Source: Hyalella azteca
Lineage: Eukaryota; Arthropoda; Malacostraca; Amphipoda; Hyalellidae
Assembly: GCF_000764305.2 (NCBI RefSeq)
Contig: NW_025947571.1
Location: forward strand, 1 to 64,000
DNA: 64,000 nt
Direction: 5' to 3'
The first letter of the stretch is position 1, and every line of letters begins with the position of its first letter. Position numbers and translations under genes: made by a program. Positions 1 to 9,346 of the stretch are shown piece by piece. The notes beneath the pieces are model-generated. The model saw only the letters and a program-made list of their open reading frames with translations, made no database searches and was not told where the DNA came from.

Positions 1-160
1 TTATTGTTAGTAGGCTAATTGCAACATAAAAAATGACACTTCAAAAAGACAAAAAAGCTGAAAAAATATAAAAAATCAAATAAATCAAAAAAATCATGAA
101 AAATAAAAAAAATCATTGATTTTTGATTTTTTTAAAAAATCAAAAAAATCGCCAACCCTG
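1..160. mobile_element. partial copy of hAT-type MITE (GCCAACCCTG end)
   Basis: The stretch is a low-complexity run of AAAAATC-type motifs that ends in GCCAACCCTG at 151-160. The same run and the same end occur in the complete copy at 13069-13213, whose ends are CAGGGTTGGC and GCCAACCCTG. The left end of this copy is diverged or lies outside the window, so no target duplication can be shown here. Confidence 0.6.
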
Positions 161-600
161 GTTGTGGTGCATTGTAGTAGAACTCTTCTAGTTACATATA
201 CAAAAGACAGCTTTTAGGAAAGTGTCAAAGTTTGCAAATGGCGGGCGCCGCCCCCAAATGGGCAAAATGTGACCACCTAATGGCAGCTGTGATGGGGTAA
301 CATAGACTGGTTTGGAAATTAAGTTAAAATTACCATATATAAGACTATGTAGAGTCTGAAACATAAAGAAAAAAACATTAATAGGTATATCAAACATAAA
401 ATATGTTATATATGTACCTATGGTAATTTTAACTTAATTTCCAAGCTGGTCAATGTTACCCCATCAAGGCTGCCATTAGGTGGTCAAAGTTACTCCATTG
501 GGGGGCGGCGCCCCCCGTTTGCAAACTATGACACTTTTCTAAAATTAGTCTTTTGCATACGTAACTAGAAGAGTTCTACTACAATGCATCAAAACCTGGA
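157..600. repeat. large imperfect palindrome (about 190-bp arms)
   Basis: The left arm (about 157-345) is the reverse complement of the right arm (about 412-600), with a spacer of about 66 bp. The outer ends pair through GCATTGTAGTAGAACTCTTC and its complement. Both arms hold a G/C block (GGGCGCCGCCCCC and GGGGGGCGGCGCCCCCC) and a GGGGTAAC or GTTACCCC motif. The form is that of a fold-back, non-autonomous DNA transposon, and no protein is encoded. It abuts the MITE end on the left and a truncated TA-type element on the right. The exact target duplication is not visible. Confidence 0.7.
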
Positions 601-601
601 G

Positions 602-875
602 TTATTTTACCAAAAAATAAAAAAATTGGAGGGGGTACTCTGACAGGCTTTAAATAATAGATCTTTTTTGTGGGTCACATTTTTAATTTTTTAACCTATT
701 AGATATGCAAACTTTTTAAATCTTTCTATTGTGTTACATAGCCTTAGTATTAGGCCTTTGATGGCCATTGACAAAATTTTTCTATGTCGAATCATTTTTG
801 AGTTTTGGGGGTTTTTGTTAAAGCTGCTGTAGTGGTCAAAGTTACCCTGCCGGTCAAAGTAACCCCATTTTACGG
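602..875 (-). mobile_element. truncated copy of TA-flanked element (CCGTAAAATGGGG ends)
   Basis: Positions 602-875 match, in reverse complement, the part of the complete copy 11687-12128 from its left terminal repeat through GTACCCCCTCCAATTTTTT. Its outer end reads CCCCATTTTACGG followed by TA (876-877), the terminal inverted repeat and TA target of the family. The other half is missing and is replaced by the palindrome at 157-600. It sits directly against a LINE endonuclease fragment on the right and has cut that reading frame. Confidence 0.7.
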
Positions 876-879
876 TAAC

Positions 880-1141
880 CATGAAATTTGGGCTCGTTCT
901 TATTTAGCCAGGTTTTGCATAAACATACTATTTCTGTTTTTTTGGTGTAAATATAGATTTTCAGCTCAGATACTTTGCCTCTCAGACCATTGCAATTCAA
1001 CTGATATATCTCTAATTGGGACTCTTGCGCAGTGGGTCGCTGAACAGAATTGAAATTTGAATGAGCCATTTTCAATTTTCTCCTTTTTGGAGTTTCTAGC
1101 AGTCTTGGTTTGTCTCTTTTGAGAGGATGTTGGTTGTTCAC
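880..1141 (-). mobile_element. LINE fragment: N-terminal part of an APE endonuclease ORF
   Basis: On the minus strand the open frame contains EIYQLNCNGLRGKVSELK, then EIVCLCKTWLN. This is the usual start of the apurinic-type endonuclease of non-LTR retrotransposon ORF2 (Q-x-N-x-N-G-L-x-x-K, then a C-E/K-T-W-L motif). The frame is cut at about 880 by the TIR of the TA-type element, so the last residues read there (KMGLL) belong to that transposon. The Glu usually found in the ETWL motif reads Lys here, so the copy is probably dead. The sequence differs from the endonuclease start at about 2200, so this is a second LINE family. Confidence 0.7.
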
Positions 1142-1182
1142 TACTTCAGTAGTGAATCACTACTTCAGTAGTGATTATCTGA
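1142..1182. repeat. short palindromic duplication between two LINE fragments
   Basis: CACTACTTCAGTAGTGA occurs twice back to back. Each unit is itself nearly palindromic (CACTAC, TTCA, GTAGTG). It marks the junction between the LINE fragment below 1141 and the one above 1190. Confidence 0.5.
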
Positions 1183-1189
1183 AGAGTAC

Positions 1190-2940
1190 TGTTGTTTGGT
1201 ATGCTTTGCTGCTTGTGTGTTTGTACTAATGACTGGCTACTTTGGTTGATTTGTGGCTCTCTTCTTGGATGGGGATTTGAGTACAGCAGATCTGTTTGCT
1301 TCCTGGCTTGGTCATATGACATTCCACTTATGTCTGTTTTGTGTCCTGATGTGGTTGCGTTCTTGTATTTTGTCTCTGATGGCTTGGGGTAGAGGTGTCT
1401 GTTTTGTTTTTATTTTTCCTTTGGGTACATGGTGTTTGTCTGCTTGTAGAATGAGTCCAGTAAGTATCTTATTGGCAATGTGAAAGTTGGTGGGTGCTGG
1501 AGTGTCACGGAGCTCTTGGTCTATTTCCTGCGAGTAAGCTGCCCAGTCTGCTTTGTGGTAATTTGTGAAAGATCTGTTATAGGTTTTTATGCAGTAGTTG
1601 ATTTTGGTGCGAAAGTGCAATATGATAGGAACATGATCGGAACTGAGAGCTGTGGTAGTTGACCATGTTATTTTGCTTGAGATGACGTTTGAGGCTGTAG
1701 ATATGTCTGGTGACGTGGGTTGCTGTTCTCTTGTAGTGGGTATGCGTGTTGGCGAGTTTTCATTGAGAATGATGTGGTTGGAATTTTGTATAAGTGAGTT
1801 GATGAGGATGCCTCTGTGGTCTGAGTTAGGAGAGTACCAGGATGGGTGGTGGGCATTTATGTCTCCGGTAATGATGGTGTAGGACTTGTTGAGGAGGAAT
1901 GTGAAACAGTCAGTGATGTGCTGGTCTAGGTTGTGATGGTGTGGTAGGTGTGTGTCCCTGGGAGGGATGTATATGTTAGCTATGTGGATGAATTTGTTGT
2001 TAGAGAGATGTATTTTGACTAGTTGGGTTTCAGTGGCTTCTTGGTTGATGTGTTGTGGAATAGTGATAGTTGTGAAACTATGTTATTATGAATGTAGATG
2101 ATGAGTCCACCTCCTGTCTTGTGAGCCCTGTCTAGACGAATAGCAGTATAGTCAGGTACGGTATAGTGGGTGTGCGAGTCGTTGGTTCAAGTTTGGATTC
2201 TTGGATTGTGATGATGTCGATGTCATGTTGTTGTTTTGTGGTTAGTTTGAGGTCTTCTATTTTGTTTGTGAGTCCATTTGTGTTTATTTGCATTATCTTG
2301 ATATCAGAGGGTGTTTTTCGGAGTCTGATTGGTGGAGATAGGGGTTGTGTGGGATTGTTAGGTGTTGTGACTGGCAGGGGCAAAAGAGGTTGGGGTGCAG
2401 TGGCTGGGTTCAGAACAAGTTGCAATGCTGGTGGTGGCTCTGTATCAGGCCTGGGAGGGAATGGTGGAGTGTGTTGGGGACAGGTCCAGGAATTTGTGTA
2501 TTGACGGAGTGTTATGTTTGTGCATTTTTTATGGACCCAATGTGGCCTGTGGGGCAAGACTATTACAGGCAACTGAGTATTGGTTTTCTGTGATTTGCCT
2601 ATTGCATACACACATCCAAGTTGGACCCGGGTTCTCCCTGACCCGGGCTCTCCTCGGACCTGGGTTCTCCTCGACATCCCCCGCTAGTAGCAACAGAGAC
2701 GCTGACCACACGTGGGGAGCCGCAGGCCGGCAGCACCAAAAAACATGGGCTTCGGGTCCCCCTTTCGGGGAACGGGGAGAGATTTGCTGTCGATTTGGGC
2801 CCGTATCCGGGCCGCGCTCCAACCGCAAGCAGGCCGACAGCATTTGGAGCTGCAGCAAAAATGTCATCATCAAGCACATTTGGTATTGGTTCATTGATTT
2901 CCATAGTTTATGGTAGCAGAAGTCCAGGTTGCACACTGTT
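1190..2940 (-). mobile_element. 5' half of a LINE with 2A peptide, zinc-finger-like segment and APE endonuclease
   Basis: Read on the minus strand from about 2936 down, the element shows in order: LLLLAGDVEENPGP (2655-2696), a 2A-like ribosome-skipping motif; a Cys/His segment with HWVHKKCTN and a W-x-C-P-x-H end, like the PHD-type finger of such elements; a Pro-rich linker; IKIMQINTNGLTNK with TIQESKLEP, the endonuclease start; further on INAHHPSW-type and TPTRIP-type endonuclease blocks; and SDHVPII at about 1617-1640, the catalytic His block. A pre-reverse-transcriptase segment (YHKADWAAY...) follows. Several frameshifts break the frame. The reverse transcriptase is absent, so the 5' end is kept and the 3' end is lost, the opposite of the usual LINE truncation. 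Clade assignment (CR1- or Jockey-like) is uncertain. Confidence 0.8.
2655..2696 (-). other. 2A-like ribosome-skipping peptide (GDVEENPGP)
   Basis: The minus strand encodes LLLLAGDVEENPGP, a match to the 2A consensus D-x-E-x-N-P-G-P, preceded by the hydrophobic run typical of 2A peptides at LINE N-termini. In this class of peptide the ribosome fails to join the last Gly and Pro. A partial repeat of the motif (RENPGP) lies just downstream at 2622-2639, and a decayed one between them. They arise from a short DNA duplication of about 18 bp. Confidence 0.8.
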
Positions 2941-3030
2941 TTCCGGTATGTCTTGTGTTGGTGTTGCAGGAACTATGTCCTCTTCATCTTCTGGAGTGTC
3001 AGAGCCTAGTTCTGACATCATGCAGGTAAT
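2840..3030 (-). other. ambiguous open stretch, acidic on the minus strand
   Basis: The minus strand reads an acidic peptide starting MMSELGSDTPEDEEDIVPA and, after one in-frame stop, MEINEPIPNVLDDDIF. The plus strand is open too, as a Ser-rich peptide that ends at CAG|GTAATT, a fair splice donor. The acidic minus-strand reading looks more protein-like. It could be the 5' end of the LINE just below it, a transposase N-terminus or a host exon. I do not recognise it. Confidence 0.25.
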
Positions 3031-3211
3031 TTTCTATAATTTCAATACAAGAGCTTTTACTGCTGTAGGTATATAGAAACTTAAGAAATGTTTACACAGA
3101 AAAGAGAAATAGTCAATTGACAGGTGGTTTATGACAGAATTACAGAATAATAACTAAATTTTCATAATATTATTGTATACCTAATAAAATTGATCAATTG
3201 ATGGAAAATAC

Positions 3212-3312
3212 AATACTAGTACAAGTTAGTTAGTTTAGTGACCCTTTGATTACTAGCGCTTCAGCAGTTCAGCTGCTAACTAAGCTATTTCGCGCCGAAT
3301 ACTAGTACAAGA
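3212..3312 (-). mobile_element. tRNA-like SINE fragment with 14-bp direct repeats
   Basis: AATACTAGTACAAG occurs at 3212-3225 and again at 3299-3312 and encloses 73 bp. On the minus strand the insert begins GGCGCGAAATAGCTTAGTTA, which contains an RNA polymerase III A-box-like TAGCTTAGTTAGC. It runs on to AGTAATCAAAGGGTCAC, like the anticodon-arm side of a tRNA, and stops before a B box. A 14-bp duplication is typical of LINE-mobilised short retroposons. The tRNA source is not identified. Confidence 0.5.
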
Positions 3313-3436
3313 AAAGAAACAATCAAACAAATGTCTAATGATCAATTTAAGTGATAACAACAAGACTTAAATATAAATAATAGTTTGAGCTGGCTCGCAC
3401 TAGCAGGCGGCCAGGCCTACTCTTACCTACCTACTG

Positions 3437-3459
3437 CCTCTTCTCATGAAGAGAAGAGG
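3437..3459. repeat. perfect 9-bp hairpin
   Basis: CCTCTTCTC, a 5-nt loop ATGAA, then GAGAAGAGG. It sits in a GC- and purine-rich patch of about 100 bp inside AT-rich sequence. No function can be assigned. Confidence 0.4.
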
Positions 3460-4442
3460 AGGGGGGAGGGGCGAGAAAGCCAGCCGGGTTCTTGAAAATT
3501 AATTTCGACAATTAACTTATATACGCGTAGTATACAGAAAAGCAAATTCAAGTTGATAAATGTGTGGCACAGTGTGGGTATTCTGAGTATTACGTTAATC
3601 ACGGAGGAAAATTTTACGTTAATCTCAGAGGAATTCTAGTAATCACAGAGCACAATCGTAATGTGTTTACCGTATGAACGCCGCTGGCTCTCTCAGTGTG
3701 GGCCGTGGGGCGCGAAACAAGTTTGAACATAAATTGCGGAAAGTAACCATTTCAATATGTTCTTTTTGCCATCATCATTGAGCTTGGAATGATTCAAAGC
3801 ATAATAAATTTAAATAAAAAAGGCTTATGAAGTAAGTAAAATTCATATTTACACTTCAAAATCAAGTTACCAAAAAAAACAAAATGTATGAATGTAATTA
3901 ATGCGTTTTCGGAAGTGGACGACAGCGTCACAGCGTTGCCAACTGGCATATTTTTATACCAGATTTCACAAAGTCTGGTATTTTAAGAAAGTATTCTAGT
4001 ATGAATATTTTAGTTCTGGTATATTTGCCTAAATCTGGTATTTTCTGACTTACTGTAAATTTACTGGATTAAATTTAATTTCCACCTCTGATTAGTTTGA
4101 ACTTCCCCCATCGTAGGCTTGGATTATATAGATTACTTTCAGAGCAGCGCGACTAGAGGTTTCCCGCCATTTATGGAGCAGCGAGATTACCGCTGAAGTG
4201 TCGATCCGGGTGGATGAAGTATCTCCAATCTATTTGTTAACATTTAACAAAAGTGCTTAGTGCAGTATGAGCACGAGAGTGATAATTCTTGATTGAATAC
4301 TGATCAGTGATGATATAGCACTGACGAGTGAGATTGTCGAACCGATCTCTGCGACGCAAGCTCTACCGTTTTTGTTTGGTGGTGTAGGACGTGGGAATGT
4401 TAGCAGCGCGGTATGAGTCCCTTAATATGTGACTCGTGTCAA

Positions 4443-4463
4443 ACGTTTGGTTGTACCAAACGC
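4443..4463. repeat. short hairpin CGTTTGGT / ACCAAACG
   Basis: An 8-bp stem (CGTTTGGT, loop TGT, ACCAAACG) lies just outside the left end of the palindromic element, within the hAT. Confidence 0.4.
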
Positions 4464-4479
4464 CCGTGGTTCGTATGAA

Positions 4480-5703
4480 GGCCCGTTCACACTAGGGGCA
4501 ACACACGAGAGTCAAGTGCCTCAAAGCGCATGCAGAGGCGCTTAGCAGACACTGTATGCGCTTCTTGACCGATTGACGAGCTAGCGATTGACAGGGGCCA
4601 TGCGTCATGCAACACCAGCGCGGCGCTTTGTAGATAGCTATTAAAGAATTGATATCACTTGTATGCTTAAATCGCAAATTAATTAAGAATTTAAATTGAA
4701 TTTAAAATTTAAATTGAATTAAAAATTTATATCAAATTAAAAATCTAAATTATTCATTTAAAGAAATTCAATTCGTTCTATGGTTTCAATGTATTAATTT
4801 ATGAATCTAGATTCTAGGAACTGACTAAATTCGTAGTTAATTTGCGATTTAAGCATACAAGTGATATCAATTCTTTATTAGCTATCTACTAAGCGCCGCG
4901 CTGGTGTTGCATGACGCATGGCCCCTGTCAATCGCTAGCTCGTCAATCGGTCAAGAAGCGCATGCAGAGGGTGCAACCTGTTGGTTGTTGAGATAAAAGA
5001 GCTCGAAATGCCAATAATCTCAACTGGTATCCGAAACGTTTTCTATAAAGATATGAATTTTTGTGGACTATTCTTTTCTTTTAAATTCTTAGTACTGTGG
5101 TCTAGTAAGGTTGATTGTGTACGCTGGTCCGGCACTCCAAATGTCGACTAAGCACCACTCTCGTTTGGAGTCACTCTCTAGTAGAGAGCCTAATTGATCT
5201 TTATAGAGAACATGAATGTCTATGGAGTGTTCGGTCAAAGGAGTCCAAAAATCGAAATACAAATGATGTAAGTTATTTTTACATGACGTGTTTAGTTTAT
5301 GTGATTTTAGCAACTCCTGACAATTTATGCATACCGTTTAGCGATTTCAAAGTATGATGTAATATCGGTACGAATATTGGAGCTTTTTATTTATGAATAG
5401 ACTATATTTTTTATAAACTGTATCTTTTCGAATGTGCTACTTCTCTAATTATGATGCCTATGCTGAGTTCTCGTTTACAACTGGCATAGTGCGCAGAATG
5501 ACGGACCGCAGCACACCCGAGAACAATGGCCCACAGATCAAATTCGGTGACATCCATCCTCATTGATGTCTAGGTGGCAACTAATGTTCAAAGCGCGCGG
5601 TCTCAAACTACAGAGTACAAAAGTAGTGTGAACGGTTGTGCGCGGTGAGGCACTGCAGCAAACGACTCAAAGCGCATGTCGTTGCCACTAGTGTAAACGG
5701 GCC
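4480..5703. mobile_element. palindromic element with GGCCCGTTYACACTAG ends
   Basis: The left end reads GGCCCGTTCACACTAG and the right end is the complement of GGCCCGTTTACACTAG. TTAA follows the right end (5704-5707) and TGAA precedes the left (4476-4479), so the target may have been TTAA with one copy mutated. Inside, about 4555-4690 and about 4828-4965 form a second, strong inverted repeat that includes the run AGCGCCGCGCTGGTGTTGC. No transposase frame is seen, so it is a non-autonomous fold-back element inserted in the hAT. Confidence 0.7.
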
Positions 5704-6231
5704 TTAAGGCGTGTTATTAGTCAGAGACCAGACTGCGCTAGCGTCTTACAATTCTTTCGTATTCGGGGATGAATCTAAGCAGCAGTTCTCATTAACTGAA
5801 ACTAGGTCTGAAGACGCACTGTATTAAAGATGTGTAAATGATTATGACTACTGGAGTTACTTAATGTTGCAATGTCCTAGGTCGGAGCTAATATTATAAA
5901 TAAATAGCTAATTCATATTTAACAGTATTTCAATCGCAGTTGATAACGTATTGTGATGCTTAAGGCAATAACATGAATAATAATATTGATTTAGAGTTGA
6001 TGAGTAACTTCGCTAAATTATAATAGGCTAGTCACAATCTTAGAAAAAGAGTTGCATGGGTAACTTGAGGAAACGTATATACATGGTCGCTACAGTGGTT
6101 TTGAATTCTGGAGAGCCACTTATTGGAGTGTCACTTGAATTCTGGGGTGCCATTCAATATTTTACTGATCTTGAAATTCATCATCCATTCATGTAACTAG
6201 CTGACTACTTCATCATTTGTCTACTATTGAC

Positions 6232-6330
6232 CAGTCTCCAGTCTACATCATACCAGTCTCCAATGCATTCGTGGAGCGAGTGTTTTCACAAGCAACTTAC
6301 CTATGTGAAAAACAAGTAACGAAACAGAAT
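6232..6330 (+). pseudogene. hAT transposase C-terminal dimerisation remnant
   Basis: In the plus frame that includes position 6250 the sequence reads SPVYIIPVSNAFVERVFSQ. P-x-S-N-A-x-x-E-R-x-F-S is the signature of the hAT C-terminal dimerisation domain. The frame continues about 25 codons and then no longer resembles the family. Only this block of the transposase is recognisable, so the gene is dead. It confirms the superfamily inferred from the 8-bp target duplication. Confidence 0.8.
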
Positions 6331-6560
6331 TTCAACTACGTAGGGCACTGGAGTCCGTTATTCGGACGAAAATCTATCTGATCAGCCGTAACAACAAGTG
6401 TTGCCGCAATTTTGTGATCACGCCCGAAATGTGAAATAAATGCAATACAAGCATGTTCGAATAGGTATAACGAAGAGGAAGATGACCTGTTTCCCTGGCT
6501 TACTCATCTTTAGTGAAGTTGAACTGCAGAAGAAGTGTCACACTGTGATAAAAAAAATAT

Positions 6561-6702
6561 ATAACTCAGCACTCACAGCAGTGAGTGACAGAGAGCGCAT
6601 TTTCTCGTCGACGAAAACTTGAGGTCACGGACGGACGGACAGACAGACAGACGGACACGGCGAGCACAATAGTGCATTTTTTCCATAAATGAGAAAATGC
6701 GC
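6561..6702 (+). repeat. GCGCATTTTCTC interspersed repeat, copy 1
   Basis: The family starts ATAACTCAG, holds a palindrome around CTCACTGCAGTGAG, then GAGAGCGCATTTTCTCGTCGACG, then a GGAC/GACA microsatellite, and ends GAGAAAATGCGC. GCGCATTTTCTC and GAGAAAATGCGC are perfect inverted repeats. This copy has CAGCACTCACAGCAGTGAG in the palindrome. Confidence 0.8.
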
Positions 6703-6750
6703 TTAAAAGTGTCCATGTAATCAAACACATAAAAAGAAAACTGTAAAAAA

Positions 6751-6902
6751 TGTAACTCAGTAGTCAGTACTCACTGAAGTGAGTGACAGAGAGCGCATTT
6801 TCTCGCGTCGACGAAAACTTGAGGTCACGGACGGACGGACAGACAGACAGACGGACATGGCGAGCACAATAGTGCATTTTTTCCATAAATGAGAAAATGC
6901 GC
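6751..6902 (+). repeat. GCGCATTTTCTC interspersed repeat, copy 2
   Basis: A second copy stands 48 bp after copy 1, in the same orientation and near-identical through the microsatellite and the 3' part. It has an extra TAGT near the start and CTCGCGTCGACG in place of CTCGTCGACG. A tandem duplication or two independent insertions in the hAT are both possible. Confidence 0.8.
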
Positions 6903-7923
6903 TAAAAATCGAGAATAAGAAAAGTGTTTCCCTCAATAGAGGGAAAAAAATATAACGTGTTCAATTTAGCTAATTAATCGTTAAGCCAGATAATTGCACC
7001 GCAAAAAAGATAAAGAAATACCTTTTGTTTCTTAACCAGCGTTTATGGCGAATAGTTTAATCAAATATGAAAGTATCAGTGTGTTTTTTGAACACTTAAA
7101 ATTTCTGGTATTTTGAGCCAGGCAATCTGGTGTTCTTGCCGAGAAAAAAGTTGACAACACTGGTGGACGATGCTCTCGCAATCGGCTCCAGAGTCCAGTC
7201 TTTGCAACAGCCTGACTCTGTCGCTAGGTACCTTTTTCGTACCTAATTCCATTTTAGAGTCCGGAAAGATCAACCGACTGAAATTCTTTAATGGTAGCTA
7301 TTTTATCATTGTATGCTGAGGCTATTTTTCTGCTCCATTTCTTTTTAGTTTTGTGTAGTGATGTGTCTGTCATGTGTGAAAACTTCAAGCCCCGATAGGG
7401 TGAGTATTGATTTTCTAATTTGACTGTGATGCGAATTGCAAAACTTGCTGACACGATATTTTTTTGCGAACAATTGGTTTGCTTGAGATTTGAAATTCAA
7501 TGACAAGACTGCTCCATTAGGAGTACACTTCTTGATTACATTATAGGTAAGATTGTAAAATTTGAAATTTTGAATGCATGTTTTGCAATGTGAGGAGTCG
7601 GTGCCCGGTGGGACTTTCTCATAGCTAGACTTCTTGAAGTATCAAAGCCCAATTCCCAAAGCCAAAGAGTATTTTAAATCTTGTAGATCTACTCAAGAAA
7701 TTATGTTCTTGTTAAACACGTGCAAAATTGTAATTTTTTGGGGAATAATCGTGGCCTGGAAGACGGCTGGAACTCTGGAAGTGGAAGATTAGGTACTGTC
7801 AAACTTGGTATTGGGTAATAATTGATGTTGATGGGCTGGCCCTGGCTGGATAAATCAGGACAGTCCTTGGCCAGGGAGTTGACCGCTTGCCAAGTTGCCA
7901 CAGCATAAAAATGTTGAAGCAGC

Positions 7924-8545
7924 AAACTAGTATAGTAATAATAGTATAGTATAGTATAGTATCTTCGGCATTAAATAAATAGGCCTGGATAGGCCTGTCA
8001 CCGATTCTTGTACTTTTCTTGACTAGACTGGCCTTACGGACGGAAGATATCAGTTGTTCCGTAGGGTACGAGGCATTTTAAGACTGAACATATGCTCATA
8101 GTCATGCATGGCCTTGTCTAGTCTGTTCTTGAACGCGTTCATACTCGGAGCGTCAACAATATCTTCAGGGAGGCTGTTCCACATGTCAGTGACTCGAAGC
8201 AAGAAGAAATGTTGTCGCGTGGATAAGTTGAACCGCAGTTTTTTTAGTTTATAGCTGTGGCCCCTGGTGTTGGTTCTTGTTTCAAATTCTAGTACTCCTT
8301 CTGGGACCTTGTATAAACCATGAGTATACTTGTATACTTCAATGAGGTCACCACGCAGGCAACGATAATGGAGACTGGGAAGCTTCATAATCTTCAATCT
8401 TTCTTCATAAGACTTGCCCTTTAATCCTGGTATTATCCTTGTTGAAATATCCCTTGTTGAAATATAAACTAATTGAAATATTGCTAAAATATAAATAGTG
8501 ACATAAACTTTGAACATTTTTCTCATCTAGGCCTATGTAGCATTA
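7924..8545 (-). mobile_element. 3' end of a CR1/L2-like LINE with ATACT tail repeats
   Basis: The minus strand is open from 8526 to 8050 and encodes the C-terminal tail of a LINE reverse transcriptase. It contains YEERLKIMKLPSLHYRCLRG and, nearer the end, FLLRVTDMWNSLPEDIVDAP and FKNRLDKAM, a very common end in CR1-type elements of marine invertebrates. The stop is followed by an untranslated segment with ACAGGCCTATCCAGGCCTAT-like sequence, then repeats of ATACT (7924-7960), the short 3' repeat such elements use for priming. It is truncated at the 5' side near 8545, where another transposon begins. The open frame is long enough to suggest a fairly recent insertion. Confidence 0.8.
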
Positions 8546-8631
8546 CATTAAGAAAGTCAAGAAATCAAACAATTACTTGCTCTAAAAAATCCCTGAAATA
8601 AATGTTGTGAAGTGATATTTTGAAAAAAATA

Positions 8632-8929
8632 CCGTAAAATGGGTAACTTAGACCACTTTTATTTTATAAATGATGCAATTTTTTTACTAGCTAAATTAAA
8701 CTTGAATTGAAACATGCAAAATACAGGTCTATACTCTAGCTTCACTCACCATAAATTGCTGGCTCCTGCCTCTCATAGTCTTTACGTAATTTCAAAAAAA
8801 GTGATGGTCTTTGTTACCCCAGCTCTTAGTCAAATAGTTTTTGAGTTGTGGGGGTTTTTGTTAAAAAAACGAAAAGTGGTCTAAGTTACCCCGCCGGTCT
8901 AAGTTACCCCATTTTACAGTACTTCTGCT
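8632..8929 (+). mobile_element. TA-flanked element B, internally deleted copy
   Basis: It starts CCGTAAAATGGG after TA (8630-8631) and ends CCCCATTTTACAG before TA (8930-8931). About 145 bp found in the full copy 11687-12128 are missing from the middle. The remainder is in inverted orientation relative to that copy. Confidence 0.75.
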
Positions 8930-9346
8930 AGGGTCTGTAGTAGAAAAAATATTTATTGTAATTTGTACAGTTGTACCTATTGAAAAATTTTGCTTGTAAA
9001 AAAGTTGCAGACAGGTGTTGGCTTTAAAACTTGATTAATGGAATTTATTACCTCAATTAAAAAAAAATGGTGGCTATTTCTGCACAATGAGGGTAATATG
9101 GGACAACCCCAACTCCTGGGCAGCCGGGCCCATCATGGTAATATCATATGGGACACCCCTAAAAACACATTTACCGTAGAACCTGGGTTAGAAAAGGCTC
9201 CAGCCTCCAGTTAAAAAAAATAAAAAAATTGATTAACAACAAAGAATTATGAAAACATTTACATTGCTTTTGAAAAAAAAACACTTAGAAAAAAATTAAT
9301 GCATCACTGGTCATCACAAAATTGTGCATAGAATGTTCTAGATATA

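Larger units (their letters stand above)
3923..7162 (+). mobile_element. hAT-superfamily transposon, 3.24 kb, with 8-bp target duplication
   Basis: GTGGACGA stands at 3915-3922 and again at 7163-7170, a perfect 8-bp target site duplication as hAT elements make. The ends are CAGCGTCACAGCGTTGCC... on the left and ...GTTGACAACACTG on the right. The right reads CAGTGTTGTCAAC in reverse complement, against CAGCGTTGCCAAC on the left. CTGGTATTTT-type subterminal motifs cluster at 3974-4050 and about 7098-7135. A transposase C-terminal remnant lies at 6232-6330, close to the right end as expected for a plus-strand gene. The rest of the transposase is eroded. The element is interrupted by a palindromic element (4480-5703) and two GCGCATTTTCTC repeats (6561-6702, 6751-6902). 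Confidence 0.85.

Noticed and set aside
1192..2504. Plus-strand Val/Cys/Trp-rich frames
   Set aside because: Antisense shadows of the LINE endonuclease on the minus strand.
3226..3298. Functional tRNA gene
   Set aside because: There is no B box, no cloverleaf that closes, and the piece is flanked by target duplications, so it is a retroposed fragment at most.
6600..6660. GGAC/GACA tract as an independent microsatellite
   Set aside because: It recurs at the same place in every copy of the GCGCATTTTCTC repeat, so it is part of that element.
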